From: Lingula anatina
Taxonomy: Eukaryota; Brachiopoda; Lingulata; Lingulida; Lingulidae
Direction: 5' to 3'
DNA: 64,000 bases
Assembly (NCBI RefSeq): GCF_001039355.2
Contig: NW_019775613.1
Location: forward strand, 894,265 to 958,264
Shown here in pieces: positions 48,910-60,288 of this stretch. The notes under the pieces are model-generated. The model saw only the letters and a program-made list of their open reading frames with translations, ran no database searches and had not been told where the DNA came from. The translations under genes were made by a program, and so were the position numbers. Within the stretch, counting starts at the first letter, position 1, and every line of letters begins with the position of its first letter.

Positions 48910-51900
48910 CTAACCGTCAACTTTAACATTATTCGCCACACCTTTACTTTGGGAAGTCTTTGGCTTTCTTTTTCTGCAGCACTGGATTATCTTGAAAATA
49001 ATGTATTCACCGAATTCCATTAGGGTCAGTGTACTCATGCCAATAAACAATCCCAACTGTCCTCCTATGTCACCTGAAATCGAGAGAAACCATTTCAAAT
49101 GATTTTTTTTAGTATATACATAAATCAAATGTTACATTTGTCTACATAGTGTAAATGCGTTTCCGTACAGACGGGTTCTAGCTTTGTATTAGTTATTGAA
49201 TTTGTATATATTGCACAGCTAATGGTTTGAGTATATGAAGGAGTTCCTAAAAATATCTTTGAAAATTCATAGCTACGGTTCATTGCGCCTAAGAAAAATC
49301 AAATCCTATTGTTATTTGCACGTTTCCTCCATATTGGCTTTATTTTGTAGAAATATCAAAATAAAATACCAACTTACTGAGCAAACCAGATGGCGTCATG
49401 GCTGGGTTTTTCTTGGTCAGACGGTTGTTCAGATCTTTGTAATATATACTCAAGCCGACTAAATTTTCACTTAAAAACGAACAGAAAATACACATAGCAC
49501 ACCTGGTCAAAGCATTATCATTAACAAAGCACTTGTTATCCAGTACACAGTACTGTACCTACTTCTCAAACAAGTGGCGGTACCTATCCGATGCATTTAT
49601 CTCTGATGTCACACTCACAGCCACAAGTTCTCGTACCTAGTCCATTCACGGCAATTTCAAAATCTTATGTGAGTGATATATACTGGTACTTGTATCTTTA
49701 CTGTATATGTGATTTAAAAATGCTGTCGCGAGTTATCAATTTAATACAATTGTATATCAATATTCAATTTTTAAAATCGTACCTTGCATAATTTGCATTG
49801 GTTCCATACATCGAGGCCAGTTCTTGCGCCATGTAATAATTTGGAAACGGTGCATAACTCACTGTTGGGGGGTATTCAATAATTTGACAGGCTTCTGGGC
49901 ACCGAGCACCACACTCTTTTTGAAAATTGGAGGCAACTTTAACTGAAAACAAGGTTGACTGAAAATAAGCTGTGGCATGGACCGGCAAACTTACGTCAAA
50001 GCAATAGTAAAAGGCTGTCAGGTATGTGTTGAAAATTTAGATAACACTTGCATGCGTGTATGCACATGTACGGCAGCATACACATACATGTATTGTGCCT
50101 ATGATGACTATATATCAACTCGGCTTTACATATGTTACATACGTATGCCTTGTTTTAATATAGATGCATGAAATGCTCATTGATATTGTTACTTACAAAT
50201 GGTAGGGTCTGCACAAAGCACTTGGTCAACGGGATTGCAATTAACTGCATTGCCTGCAAGAATACATAGGACCCTTTGTGTATATTAGGAACATATGGGG
50301 TTGGATTTCAGGTTTTAACTAACGCAAAATCACTTTCAACATTTACTTCATACGTTGTTTTAAATGAGACAATAATACGGGTCAATGTATTTTGTGTTAT
50401 GAATGACAAATAAGACAAGCCATTAGAATCAAATGTTTCAAACAGCTGATAGTACCGAAAAACCACGTGCTTAACATACAAAAGTCGGAGTTACCGACAT
50501 TATCCTATAATCTCTTTACCCAAGGAATATTTTACCTTGAATGAGCTAAATACCAAAAATTCCATTCAGGATAATCTTATCAATCATAACTAAATCAAAA
50601 TTACATGACTCAGTCATCTACTTTTTCGTTTCTAGTACACATACTGTTGGTGTTCATGAATACATACCAGGATAGGAAAATGGCTTACATCCACATAATT
50701 CTAAAACTTTTTCTAGGTAGCATTCGACCTCACACCCACTTCTACTATATCTGGGAAAGTGTTTAAGGGTTCGGTCGTTACTGCAATTCCCCCACGGATG
50801 AGCCAAATTCTGAAGCTGATAATAAATAGAAAATAACGAGTTAGCAAACAGTAGTGCATGTACATCTGCATTTGTCACGCGTTTCATAAGGCACAGTAAC
50901 AACATGAACACACAAACAGAAATGCGATTGCGTCATAAAGTTGAGGGACTGGCATATCATGCACAAAGCCGTAATTTTTTTCAACAACGTTTTGGATATG
51001 CTTAATCGTTATGGACGTACATGTCTTAAGATTCCAACCATTGACTTACCTCATTTTGATGCATGCTCACTAAGGCTGCTGTACCGACACCTGCACCAAG
51101 ACCGTGTTGTGCCACATTAGGTCTTTCGTACCAGCTATGTATTTGAAAATCAATACCCACGCCCAGTGCGCCATTCAAACTTAAAAGCTCGGTGTATTCG
51201 GCCTGAAAATATTGTTTCATGGTCATATTTCTGATATTTATTGACCGACTTTAGAGGCCGGCTTGACAAAAGAGTTTTAACTGGAAAATTGGTCTAGCTC
51301 AGTTCAAGATAAATATAGTTTGACCTGAAACATTATCATATGTCTTTCCTGGCATAAAATGGGTGCAATCTTCAATTTATAGGACCGCAATTGGTTTATA
51401 TGGGATAAAAGTAGACTAACTTGTAGACTCAAATTTTGGACATAAATTTTATAGCAATTTTGGGGCTAAAGTTCTGTTGTAAAGCAGGCCTCTGTATCTA
51501 CATCCAATAATGGATAAAATAACGTTTTCACTATTTGCTTGCCCAAAGGTACTTGAATATTGAAAGAAAAGAACTATTATTCCATTGCCTCACAAATTTT
51601 GGGCAATCACCTAAATTCATAGCCAAAGAGACGAGAGCATGTATCATTATACTAGTGTGTGTATTTGTATACAGGCACAAACACTAGTATACTGGTAACT
51701 TTTATCGATACATATGTGCCAATTCTAATGAAGAACTTGGTACAATACCTGCTGAATATCAAACAGTATATACAATCCTTGCTGTGCCCCTGGTCTGGTT
51801 TGTTGTAGCGACAGACTGTCTTCATCATGATGAGAGTTGAACGTGTAACAGTTGCCATACTCCGATTGAAATGCGTGGGTAAAATTCTGAAAGAGACCGA

Positions 51901-54900
51901 CGGATATGTGCTTCATTCGTGTTATACAAATTTAATACGAAATTTATGTAGTAGCAAGATCAAAGGATTTATATTGAAATTCGTTTTGGTGTCTCTTGTG
52001 TAATAATGGCAGAAATGTCAATCGTGTCTAAACAGAAAAAGCAAAAAAACGCGGCTTAATTTCACAAACGATTGTTTAACGATTGAAATGATTGTTTCAT
52101 ACACAAGACGTGCATTTTTAATGTTATAACTAATTTCAGTGATATCTTTGTTTGAAAATATTTAAATATTTCGTTTCTATGGCAATGAAACAAACGTTTC
52201 ACAAATAAAACAAAAATGGGTGATATTGGTAATAAATCAATACCTAAATACCTTTTGATAAAAAGGAGACTGAGACAAAAAGAAAAAAATCATGATGGGG
52301 TTTAACGGTTTTCTCTGTCTTTTTTCTTTTTGTTACTTGCAAGAAGAATGTACCTCTGGAAAACACTGTTTCATTCGAAAGAGACATAATGGCATCGTTT
52401 CATTGTTGAGTTCCCAACCAATCCTCCTAGTGAAATTCCCGAAGTCAAAACCTCCTAAAAAGAATATGCCTTGTATGAAAATGTTTAAAATGTCAAAGTA
52501 AATTGATGTCTGCGGCTTATCAAAGGCCAATTTAAGTCCCCATTCCCATCTAGACACCATCGGGCGACCCAACTCCGCAGGGACTCTCGCTGACTGCAAT
52601 CAGCTTCATTGAATGACATGCCTCCTCCTAGCATTAAGAAGACTACAGAAAAGCTTACGTTGGAAACAAAAGGAGGCGTGTCATTCAGTTAAGCTGATTG
52701 CAATTAGCGAGAGTCCCACGTAGACTGACGGTGTATTTGGGAATGGGGTCAAAGGATATATAGATAGACTGTGTGACAAAAAATGAATAAATAAGTAGGA
52801 TAAATATTTATGTTTCAGAATGAAATAAAATATAGATAAGTTGATAAATAAATAGACAGGCAAATTGGTGGATAGTTATTCGAAATTGACTAATTAATTG
52901 ACTAATTTAACTGTCATTTAGCATGCTAGCATTCTTAAGAAATACAAGTAAAAATTACGCAGGATTAGTAAAAAAGAAACAATTTATAAATATTTATACC
53001 TGGGTATGTTGCCGTTAGATTGGCCTCAAACCCTTCAAACGCTGCCCTTAATGCGGCTGTGGCTTCCGGATCATAATCTGCCTCAAAAGCATATTTCTCC
53101 GCCAGTTTAGAGTTAGCATAAATATACCAGTCTAACGCCGTCATGGCGGATCTTCTGTATCTTAAGTAGATAATTACACAAGTGATAAATTAATAAAAAT
53201 AAATAAATAAACAAATAGTAAATAGGTCTTAAGTTCAGACAACAAATATTCTAGCTCTGACCATGGTTTGATGATGAATCGCTTTTCGAAAGGTAGAGAA
53301 GCGATTAGATAACTCGAACTACATGACTTTTAATAACATTATCACTTCCTAAACCAGCAGGATGACATGCGCTATTGACATTCTAATTTTTAAATGGTGA
53401 TGGATAACTCATCCGGGTTTAACTGTTAAAACAATATCTTAGATCATTCTTCTATTCCAAAAGTATGAAGATATGTGCATACGGCACAATGGGCAGACCA
53501 GTCACAGGTATTTAAAATATATTATGACCAGTCTAGTCATCCACTCACATTGGTATTGATAAAATAAATTATATATCTAAAATAAATAGGCCTACATTGT
53601 GAAACATATTTTGTCGATAGTTATATAAGCGACAGAGAAATGAACTTACAGCTCAACCTCAACCTATTGTTGCTGCCTCAAACATCAATTAAACCCTGTC
53701 TATTAATTAATTTATGTTCTTTGCAGGATTTGTTGTATTTGCACTTACGTATCCAGGAACTTGTACAAGGACAGCTTTAATTAATGCTATTTGCCATCAT
53801 TGACGATTTTTCACTCTGTTTAGATACCAGTATTTCGTCGAAGCGAGCGTTTCTTCTCTTTTTCTATATATAGTGAAATATAAATTATTGAAAACAACAG
53901 GTGTATTAATAAACGAAAGGGTAATATTTTTATCTAGTGTAAAAATTCAGTTTTAAATCAGGTCAAATCAGGGAAATGTACATCAACCGATTTTTGTTAA
54001 CTGTTTCATTCAAATTCATTTTTCAGAGTTTCTTCTAAAATTGATTATTTATACAATCTCCTCATACTCTGAAAGTTGAAAACTTTTTTTTAACTATTTC
54101 AGATTAACATCTTTATTTCGTGTTCAAAATGTAAAGAGAAATCGTACAAATCTTACTTGGGCTTTGGCAAAAATAAAAGCAGTTCTACAACCTAATCAGC
54201 CTATATTTTGTGTTGGTTATTTGAGTTTAATAATAAACCTTTTACTAGTCAGGACGGAGGGGACACAGAAGACTGTTCGTCCTGATTTAATTCAGTAAAA
54301 ATGTGTTGACTAAATAAAGCGACTCGAGATCCGGGTACAAATATATAGAGACAATTGAGCTCAATGTCAATATTTCACCAGTTAAGAACAGCCATCATCA
54401 GTTTCAGAGTACTTAAAGTCCAATAAAAGCTCTAACGAATTAAAAACAAATAGCAGAATCGATGGGTTACAATGTCAATATTGTGTCACTTTGGCTTGAA
54501 TGAACGTGTAATTTAATCAAACTCAAGTGGAAAGGAGAGCCTAAAATAGAAGAGCCTACCTATTAAACAACCCTTAGCACATAAAATGTCTGGGTATGAC
54601 AATCAAGGAATCTCCCCTCCCCCCTTTTGCTTTCCTCACTGGTACACGCACGCACTCACGCGCGTTTTGAAAGCTTTTTTGATATTAATATGAATGAAAG
54701 TAACCGAAGGCATCGTTTTTTTCTCACATTATATTAACACATGTGAATAGGCCTTTTAACATCACTTATCATATTCAAGCTACTTAGGGTACGTAAAACT
54801 GGATGTCTCGTCCCGAGTCCGTTAGAAATTTACAGGTGAGGGTAAGTGTGACATGAGTAGTCCAAAACCAGGACTGGGCTCATATGTAATTTACAATTAT

Positions 54901-55848
54901 ATAAGAACAGGATTCTCTGTCATGGGGGTTACTTTAGTAAGTGATACCGTTACAGCTATAAAGTTAAAATATAACGCTCGACGGTGAAAATGTCTTTAGT
55001 TTTGAATAACTGCCTACATAATTTATGACTCTTTCGGTATCATTTTGCCACTGAATCAATTCTGATACGCTGTGAAATAAATATCATTTCCCAAAATGCA
55101 GCTGTGTAATATTATTCTTATTTAAACAACAGTCATTAATACTGTCGGTATGTTTACCTTTCTTATAGAAAGATTTGTGATCAAGAACAATTCTCTTGTT
55201 CAAACAGAATGCACTAGAGGTTTTTATTCAGTCGCATGATTGTAAATACAAAGAGTAGTTACTATACGCATTGCCATACTTGTGTGTTTTGTTTAAACAT
55301 GACCCATATAATATTGACTTACCTGTGCGAGCATATACCAAGATTAGTGGACTGTCACGTACATTTTATGATTACAAGCTTACCATTGTAATCACAATGT
55401 ATATCTTTCAAACTCATTAAGGAAAATATTTATTACACCTTGATTGTTGGTCGCCATACTATCGGAGAAAAAAATGAGAGCGTGACGACGAAAATGAACG
55501 TACTTCTTGGTCGGCAAGAGATTATGAACTACTTTTTAGGCTAACACAACCCTCATAGACTATCGGTTACATACAGCACACTTACTTGTTAAAATTGCAA
55601 AACGTCACCGCGGGAAACTCGAGCGCATATTTCTCTTCCACTCTGATTTCTGTGCTTGTCTCGTACTTAAAATAAGCTTCAATCCGACTGGAAATCATCC
55701 AGGTGGTCATCCCAAATCCCCAGAGAATGGCCACTGTCCAGAACGCCCGATGAGGCCATTTCTTAGCAACGGCCAGGCGGTTAAAGCCATGGCAGGTGGT
55801 ACCGGATGCAAATTCTGTCTCAAGAGACTCGCCTTCTCCTTTTCCCAT
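48910..55848 (-). CDS. DEG/ENaC-family (ASIC/degenerin-like) sodium channel subunit
   Basis: A plasma-membrane, amiloride-type sodium channel subunit with two membrane segments. Exons (minus): 55848-55586, 53160-53000, 52454-52354, 51886-51749, 51202-51050, 50815-50668, 50253-50197, 49942-49783, 49469-49378, 49073-48910. All are GT/AG with matching phases, giving 478 residues with a stop. H20-G21 in TTCHGF is the conserved N-terminal gating motif. TM1 is about 35-53 (AFWTVAILWGFGMTTWM). FPAVTFCNFNKYR marks the post-TM1 region. The extracellular part has paired-Cys signatures: YGNCYTFN, GCEVECYLEKVLELCGCKPF, CGARCPEACQ. The pre-TM2 segment LLSDIGGQLGLFIG leads to the G-x-S filter (G436-M437-S438) and a short basic tail. 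It is shorter than most family members (500-600). Gating ligand (proton, peptide or mechanical) cannot be told from sequence. It is head-to-head with the SLC22 gene, 2.6 kb apart. Confidence 0.92.
52538..52750. mobile_element. MITE family, copy 3, with about 80-bp arms, in a DEG/ENaC intron
   Basis: The left arm CCCATTCCCATCTAGAC..GGGACTCTCGCTGACTGCAA is the imperfect inverse complement of the right arm ..TGATTGCAATTAGCGAGAGT..GGGAATGGGG. The centre CATGCCTCCTCCTAGCATTA matches the copies at 6.5-6.9 and 34.6 kb. It is the best-preserved copy here. Confidence 0.75.
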
Positions 55849-56789
55849 TTTGAGTGTCGTTTACACCAAGAGATCAGAACACAGTCCTTATTAATCAGAG
55901 TTAACTACGTATATGCACACGCTCGTGTTGATGGTATATTATGTTGCCCAGCTTCCTATGCAACCACGTGCGTACTTGTTTGTGTATTAAATCCCGCACT
56001 TAATTCTGATGTTAAATTGAGAAGTGACAGACTTCGCAAATGTGAGTCTGCGCAGCAAAAAAATGAAACTATTCTAAAAAACTAGTTCCTTCTTGCGAGT
56101 CTCTCTGCTTCCTACCACATGTGATGTGATGGAATTTCTCTTAATATCGATAGACGCTCTATTGCCTAATACGGATTAAAACTCGAGTATATTCCGAATA
56201 CAATCATTAAACACTCGGCGCTGAATATATATATACACCTGCATTTGGGAACACATCCGCACAAATTCAAATATTCCCGGGAGAGATCAATATAACAATA
56301 TTGTTATTCCACGCAAATACGCGTTACTCACCTATTCGATATAATGGTTACGATACGACTAACTAAATGCAAACAGTGTTGTCAAGAGATATACAGGTAT
56401 GCTTGACAGTGTTTAAAGATGAGCTTAGTGCTTCATGGGCTTACTGGACACGAAATGGCGGTATTTGGTTTCTTAGAGAGAGTGCTATGTATGACACTGG
56501 TAATACGGCTACTCTAACAATAGCCGTTGTAATAACCTTCGTTTTCTGAGATAGATATATTGTAGTTAACAACACTCTTTTTCTGTACCCTGCATACCAA
56601 TCACAATTTCTGTTATTTTGAATTTACACCGTGAGAATCTTTACGCATAGATTTAAAATAGAAGTGGAGAGTGACATCCACGTCCTTTGTTTTAAAATTT
56701 TAGACAGAAAACATTTTAATGTAGGCCTATACAACACAGAGACATTTGTATTTTTAAAAAGTTTTTAAATTTTTTCTTTGTTTTTTATT

Positions 56790-56832
56790 GCTTTACACGC
56801 AGAAGATCCCAGCTCAAAACCGGACAGAACCA
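56790..56832 (+). pseudogene. 3' half of a tRNA-Val copy
   Basis: GCTTTACACGCAGAAG, a decayed T-arm and GACAGAACCA remain. The 3' flank CAGTATTGTGGACAAT resembles the flank of the intact gene at 47044, in opposite orientation. Confidence 0.55.
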
Positions 56833-56910
56833 GTATTGTGGACAATGGGTATATTTATTAATATCAATATTGTACAGATTCAATCGCCAAAAAAATGTGC
56901 TAAAGAAAAG

Positions 56911-56980
56911 GGTTCTTAGTGCAGTGGTGATCATGCCTACTTAACATGCAGAAGAACCCAGGTTCAACCTTTTTAGTGCT
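56911..56980 (+). pseudogene. Decayed tRNA-Val-like copy (AAC-type anticodon)
   Basis: GGTTCTTAGTGCAGTGGTGA, then CTACTTAACATGCAGAAG and CCCAGGTTCAA. The A box, anticodon arm and part of the B box are recognisable, but the 3' acceptor strand is lost. Confidence 0.55.
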
Positions 56981-58404
56981 GCGTACAAGTTACATTTATT
57001 ATCGCAGTTTATGCAGAGTAATTTTTTTTTGTTAACGGATTGATTGTTGTATACAATAATATAATAAATAGTTTGTTAAAACATAACAACCAAAAGGTTA
57101 TAGTAAAAATGAATTAGAATAAACTATTCGAATTAAAATATCACATGAAATAAAGGAACCAGTCAGGGAACCAGTCCTGGATGCGTTAGTTTCTTTTCCC
57201 ACCGTTTGTTATGAGACGACCCCTGGCATTGCGTCATCTCGCGCAAAGCATGTCGGTATCTCAAAACGATAAACTCGACATGCAAAATTATAAAACGACT
57301 TTGCAGAAAATACTTTTCTCTCAAAATGATGAAAGTGACGATCTCAAAATGATGTTAGCACCTCGCAAAAAAAAAAAAATGGTCAAAATGATACTTTCAC
57401 CTTTTTTGTACAAAGGCTTCTCATCACTGTATGCAGACCTTGCATTACTGCAGTGTGCGAACGAAGTTTATTACCAATATTTTAATAAGATATCTTAAAA
57501 GATGTTCTTAATTGGCTGACCTGGTTACAAGCGATGATAAATATAAAAAGAGACGCAATATATCCAAGCACTGTGGGTAGCCCAGCAGTCGCCAAATGAC
57601 GTCCAACAGACTTTGATCGGTCCCACAGGCAGANATCTCCTTTGAGGCACATGTTGCTACTTATACCATGGGGCATCACTGCCTGGCCTCATTTTGCTTG
57701 ATTCATTCTGTTCACGCGCATGATACAATTAAGCTACAAGTTATCTCAAATCTGCAACTGAAATCTTCAGTTCAAAAAATTTCATTTTACCTCTATGAGA
57801 ACTTTCCAGCAGTTCACTCGATCTGTTGAAGCGTACAGTGACAGATTCTGCACAACTTCAAGCATAGTGGGGGCCTCTTTGCAACCCCACAAATGAAATT
57901 TGTGCAAAATTGTTGGTAAATAATAACTTTTGCTGACTCGTCGCATCATAATTTTTAGGATGATGAGTCTTATTGAATATTTGATATATAATTTTTATCC
58001 CTAAGGCCATAACATTTAATACAGGCAACAATTTGCTACATTGTTATTATTGTTAAAACGATAACGATAGAGGGGTTTTATAATAAAAGCGGCCTGGTTT
58101 GGCCAAATCACGAACAAACAATATTCCTTGTTGCCTTCTTTCTTGCTATGAATGAGACTATAAAAGTTTGTGGTACACTGAGATGGAGGAGACATAAAGG
58201 GGACTTAAGGCATTATACTCAAGTGGACATAACCATCAGAAAACCACAATGTTGAGCGGTTAATCAGGTTTGCATACACGTAATCGGTTACTGCGTGCAC
58301 TGTAAACAAACCGGGCACTTAAATTAGCGTTGAGGTCGCATGACACTGTACTGTACACCGGATTCGTATAACAAAGATCACCGCATTAGAAACTGAAAAC
58401 AAAA

Positions 58405-58851
58405 ATGAAGTTTGACGAGATACTGGAGCACATTGGAGAGTTTGGCAGGAGTCAGGCTTGGGTTTTGTGCCTGCTTTGTATCCCACAAATCAGTGTCGCC
58501 TTGCAGATCGTTGTGGTGGTGTTTATGCAGGAGACTCCTGACTACAGGTGAGACGATTTAATGAAATAACTGTAAATATACACACGTGCTCTAACATATT
58601 CTCGCAGCTGCATGTAGCAGGACATGCTAAAAAATCTCAGCAAATTTTGGTGCCGCGTGACAACCGCGTTGCTGCGGCGCTGTTATGTGACACATATAGC
58701 CACGTGGTCCTACCTGGAATACTCAGTAGGTGTGTTTTCTGGGATACAAGAAGAGAGAGAGAGAGAGAAAAGAGAGAGACGTGTATGTTAGTTTAGCCTA
58801 TTGGAACAGAGGATGGATAACTATATAGGCTACGTGTCGTCCTTGCACACA

Positions 58852-58884
<33 letters not shown>

Positions 58885-59193
58885 ACACACAAACGTCGTC
58901 CACGTAGTTTTTCTTTGCATACCTTTTAACCTTTACAATCAAGTCATAAAATTATATTTGTCTGAAAACAAATAAGAGGATCATTAGAGCTATGACACAA
59001 ATACACATAACAAATCCAGGTCTACCCAACTACCAGACGCAGCACCGAGGGATCCAGAATTCAACGGTAGATCGGATCGCGCCACCGGTTTTCAGGGAGT
59101 CTGGTCTGAGCGTGCACGGTCTGAGTATCTTTGGTCTGAGTGGAGATGGATGTTACCCANGAATGGATAACCATGTAGGCTACGTGTCGTCCT

Positions 59194-59224
<31 letters not shown>

Positions 59225-60256
59225 ACACACACCAACGTCGTCCACGTAGTTTTTCTTTGCATACCTTTTAACCTTTATAATCAAGTCATACAATTATATT
59301 TGTCTGAAAACAAATAAGAGGATCATTAGAGCTATGTCACAAATACACATAACAAATCCAGGTCTACCCAACTACCAGACGCAGCACCGAGGGATCCATC
59401 TAATTCAACGGTTGATCGGATCGCGCCACCGGTTTTAAGTGAGTCTGGTCTGAGCGTGCATGGTCTGAGTATATCTTAGGACTGAGTGGAGATGGATGTT
59501 ACCCAGACTGAGAGTCACATGAGTTAGTACATTCCTGGGCTCCGTATCTCGAAAGGTTCGCTATGTTGCGCACGAGCGTTAGTGTCTCGATTCCATAACC
59601 GATTCTGTTTCGAGATACGGGGCTATGGAATCAAGACACTAACGCTCGTGCGCAACATAGCGAACCTTTCGAGATACGGAGCCCTTGGCTACACTTGAAT
59701 GGCATAGTGAGCAGTAATCAGATGTGTTATCTTATTTATCCTATAGAACACACTGTACTAGACGCCGAATTACACTGTAATATAACACAGAACGTTATAC
59801 CAGAGGTGGTACCACCGCTCTAGGCAAAAGGAGAATAAACTAACCACCGAAGAAAACCAAAAATGAAGTTCGACGAGATACTAGAACACATTGGAGAGTT
59901 TGGCAGGAGTCAGGCAAGGATTTTGTCCCTGCTTTGTATCCCACAAATTAGTGTCGCCTTGCAGATCGTTGTGGTGGTGTTTCTGCAGGAGACCCCAGAC
60001 CACAGGTGAGACGATTAAATTAAATAATTGCAAATATACACACGTGCTTAAGCACACTCTCGCCGCTACATGTATATGTAGGTGCACATGGACATACCGG
60101 TTCGATATACAAATCTCAGTACATTTTCTGGTACCACGCTGCGACCACGTTTCTACCACGCTATAATGTGTGATGGCTACCTGGGCATAGGAGGCGTTAT
60201 TTTATTTTATTTATTTATTTATTTATTTTTTTTTTTTTGGGGGGGGGGGGTACAAG

Positions 60257-60288
<32 letters not shown>

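Larger units (their letters stand above)
55849..58404. other. 2.6 kb between divergent DEG/ENaC and SLC22 genes
   Basis: Should hold both 5' regions. It also contains two plus-strand tRNA-Val remnants (56790-56980), a repetitive stretch at 57211-57400 with repeated CTCAAAATGATG/CTCGACATG motifs, and a single N at 57634 for which I find no flanking duplication. No protein-coding exon is recognised. Confidence 0.45.

Noticed and set aside
52333-52599. Independent 88-codon gene
   Set aside because: Part of this frame (52354-52454) is an internal DEG/ENaC exon with correct splice sites and phase. The rest is intron and MITE.
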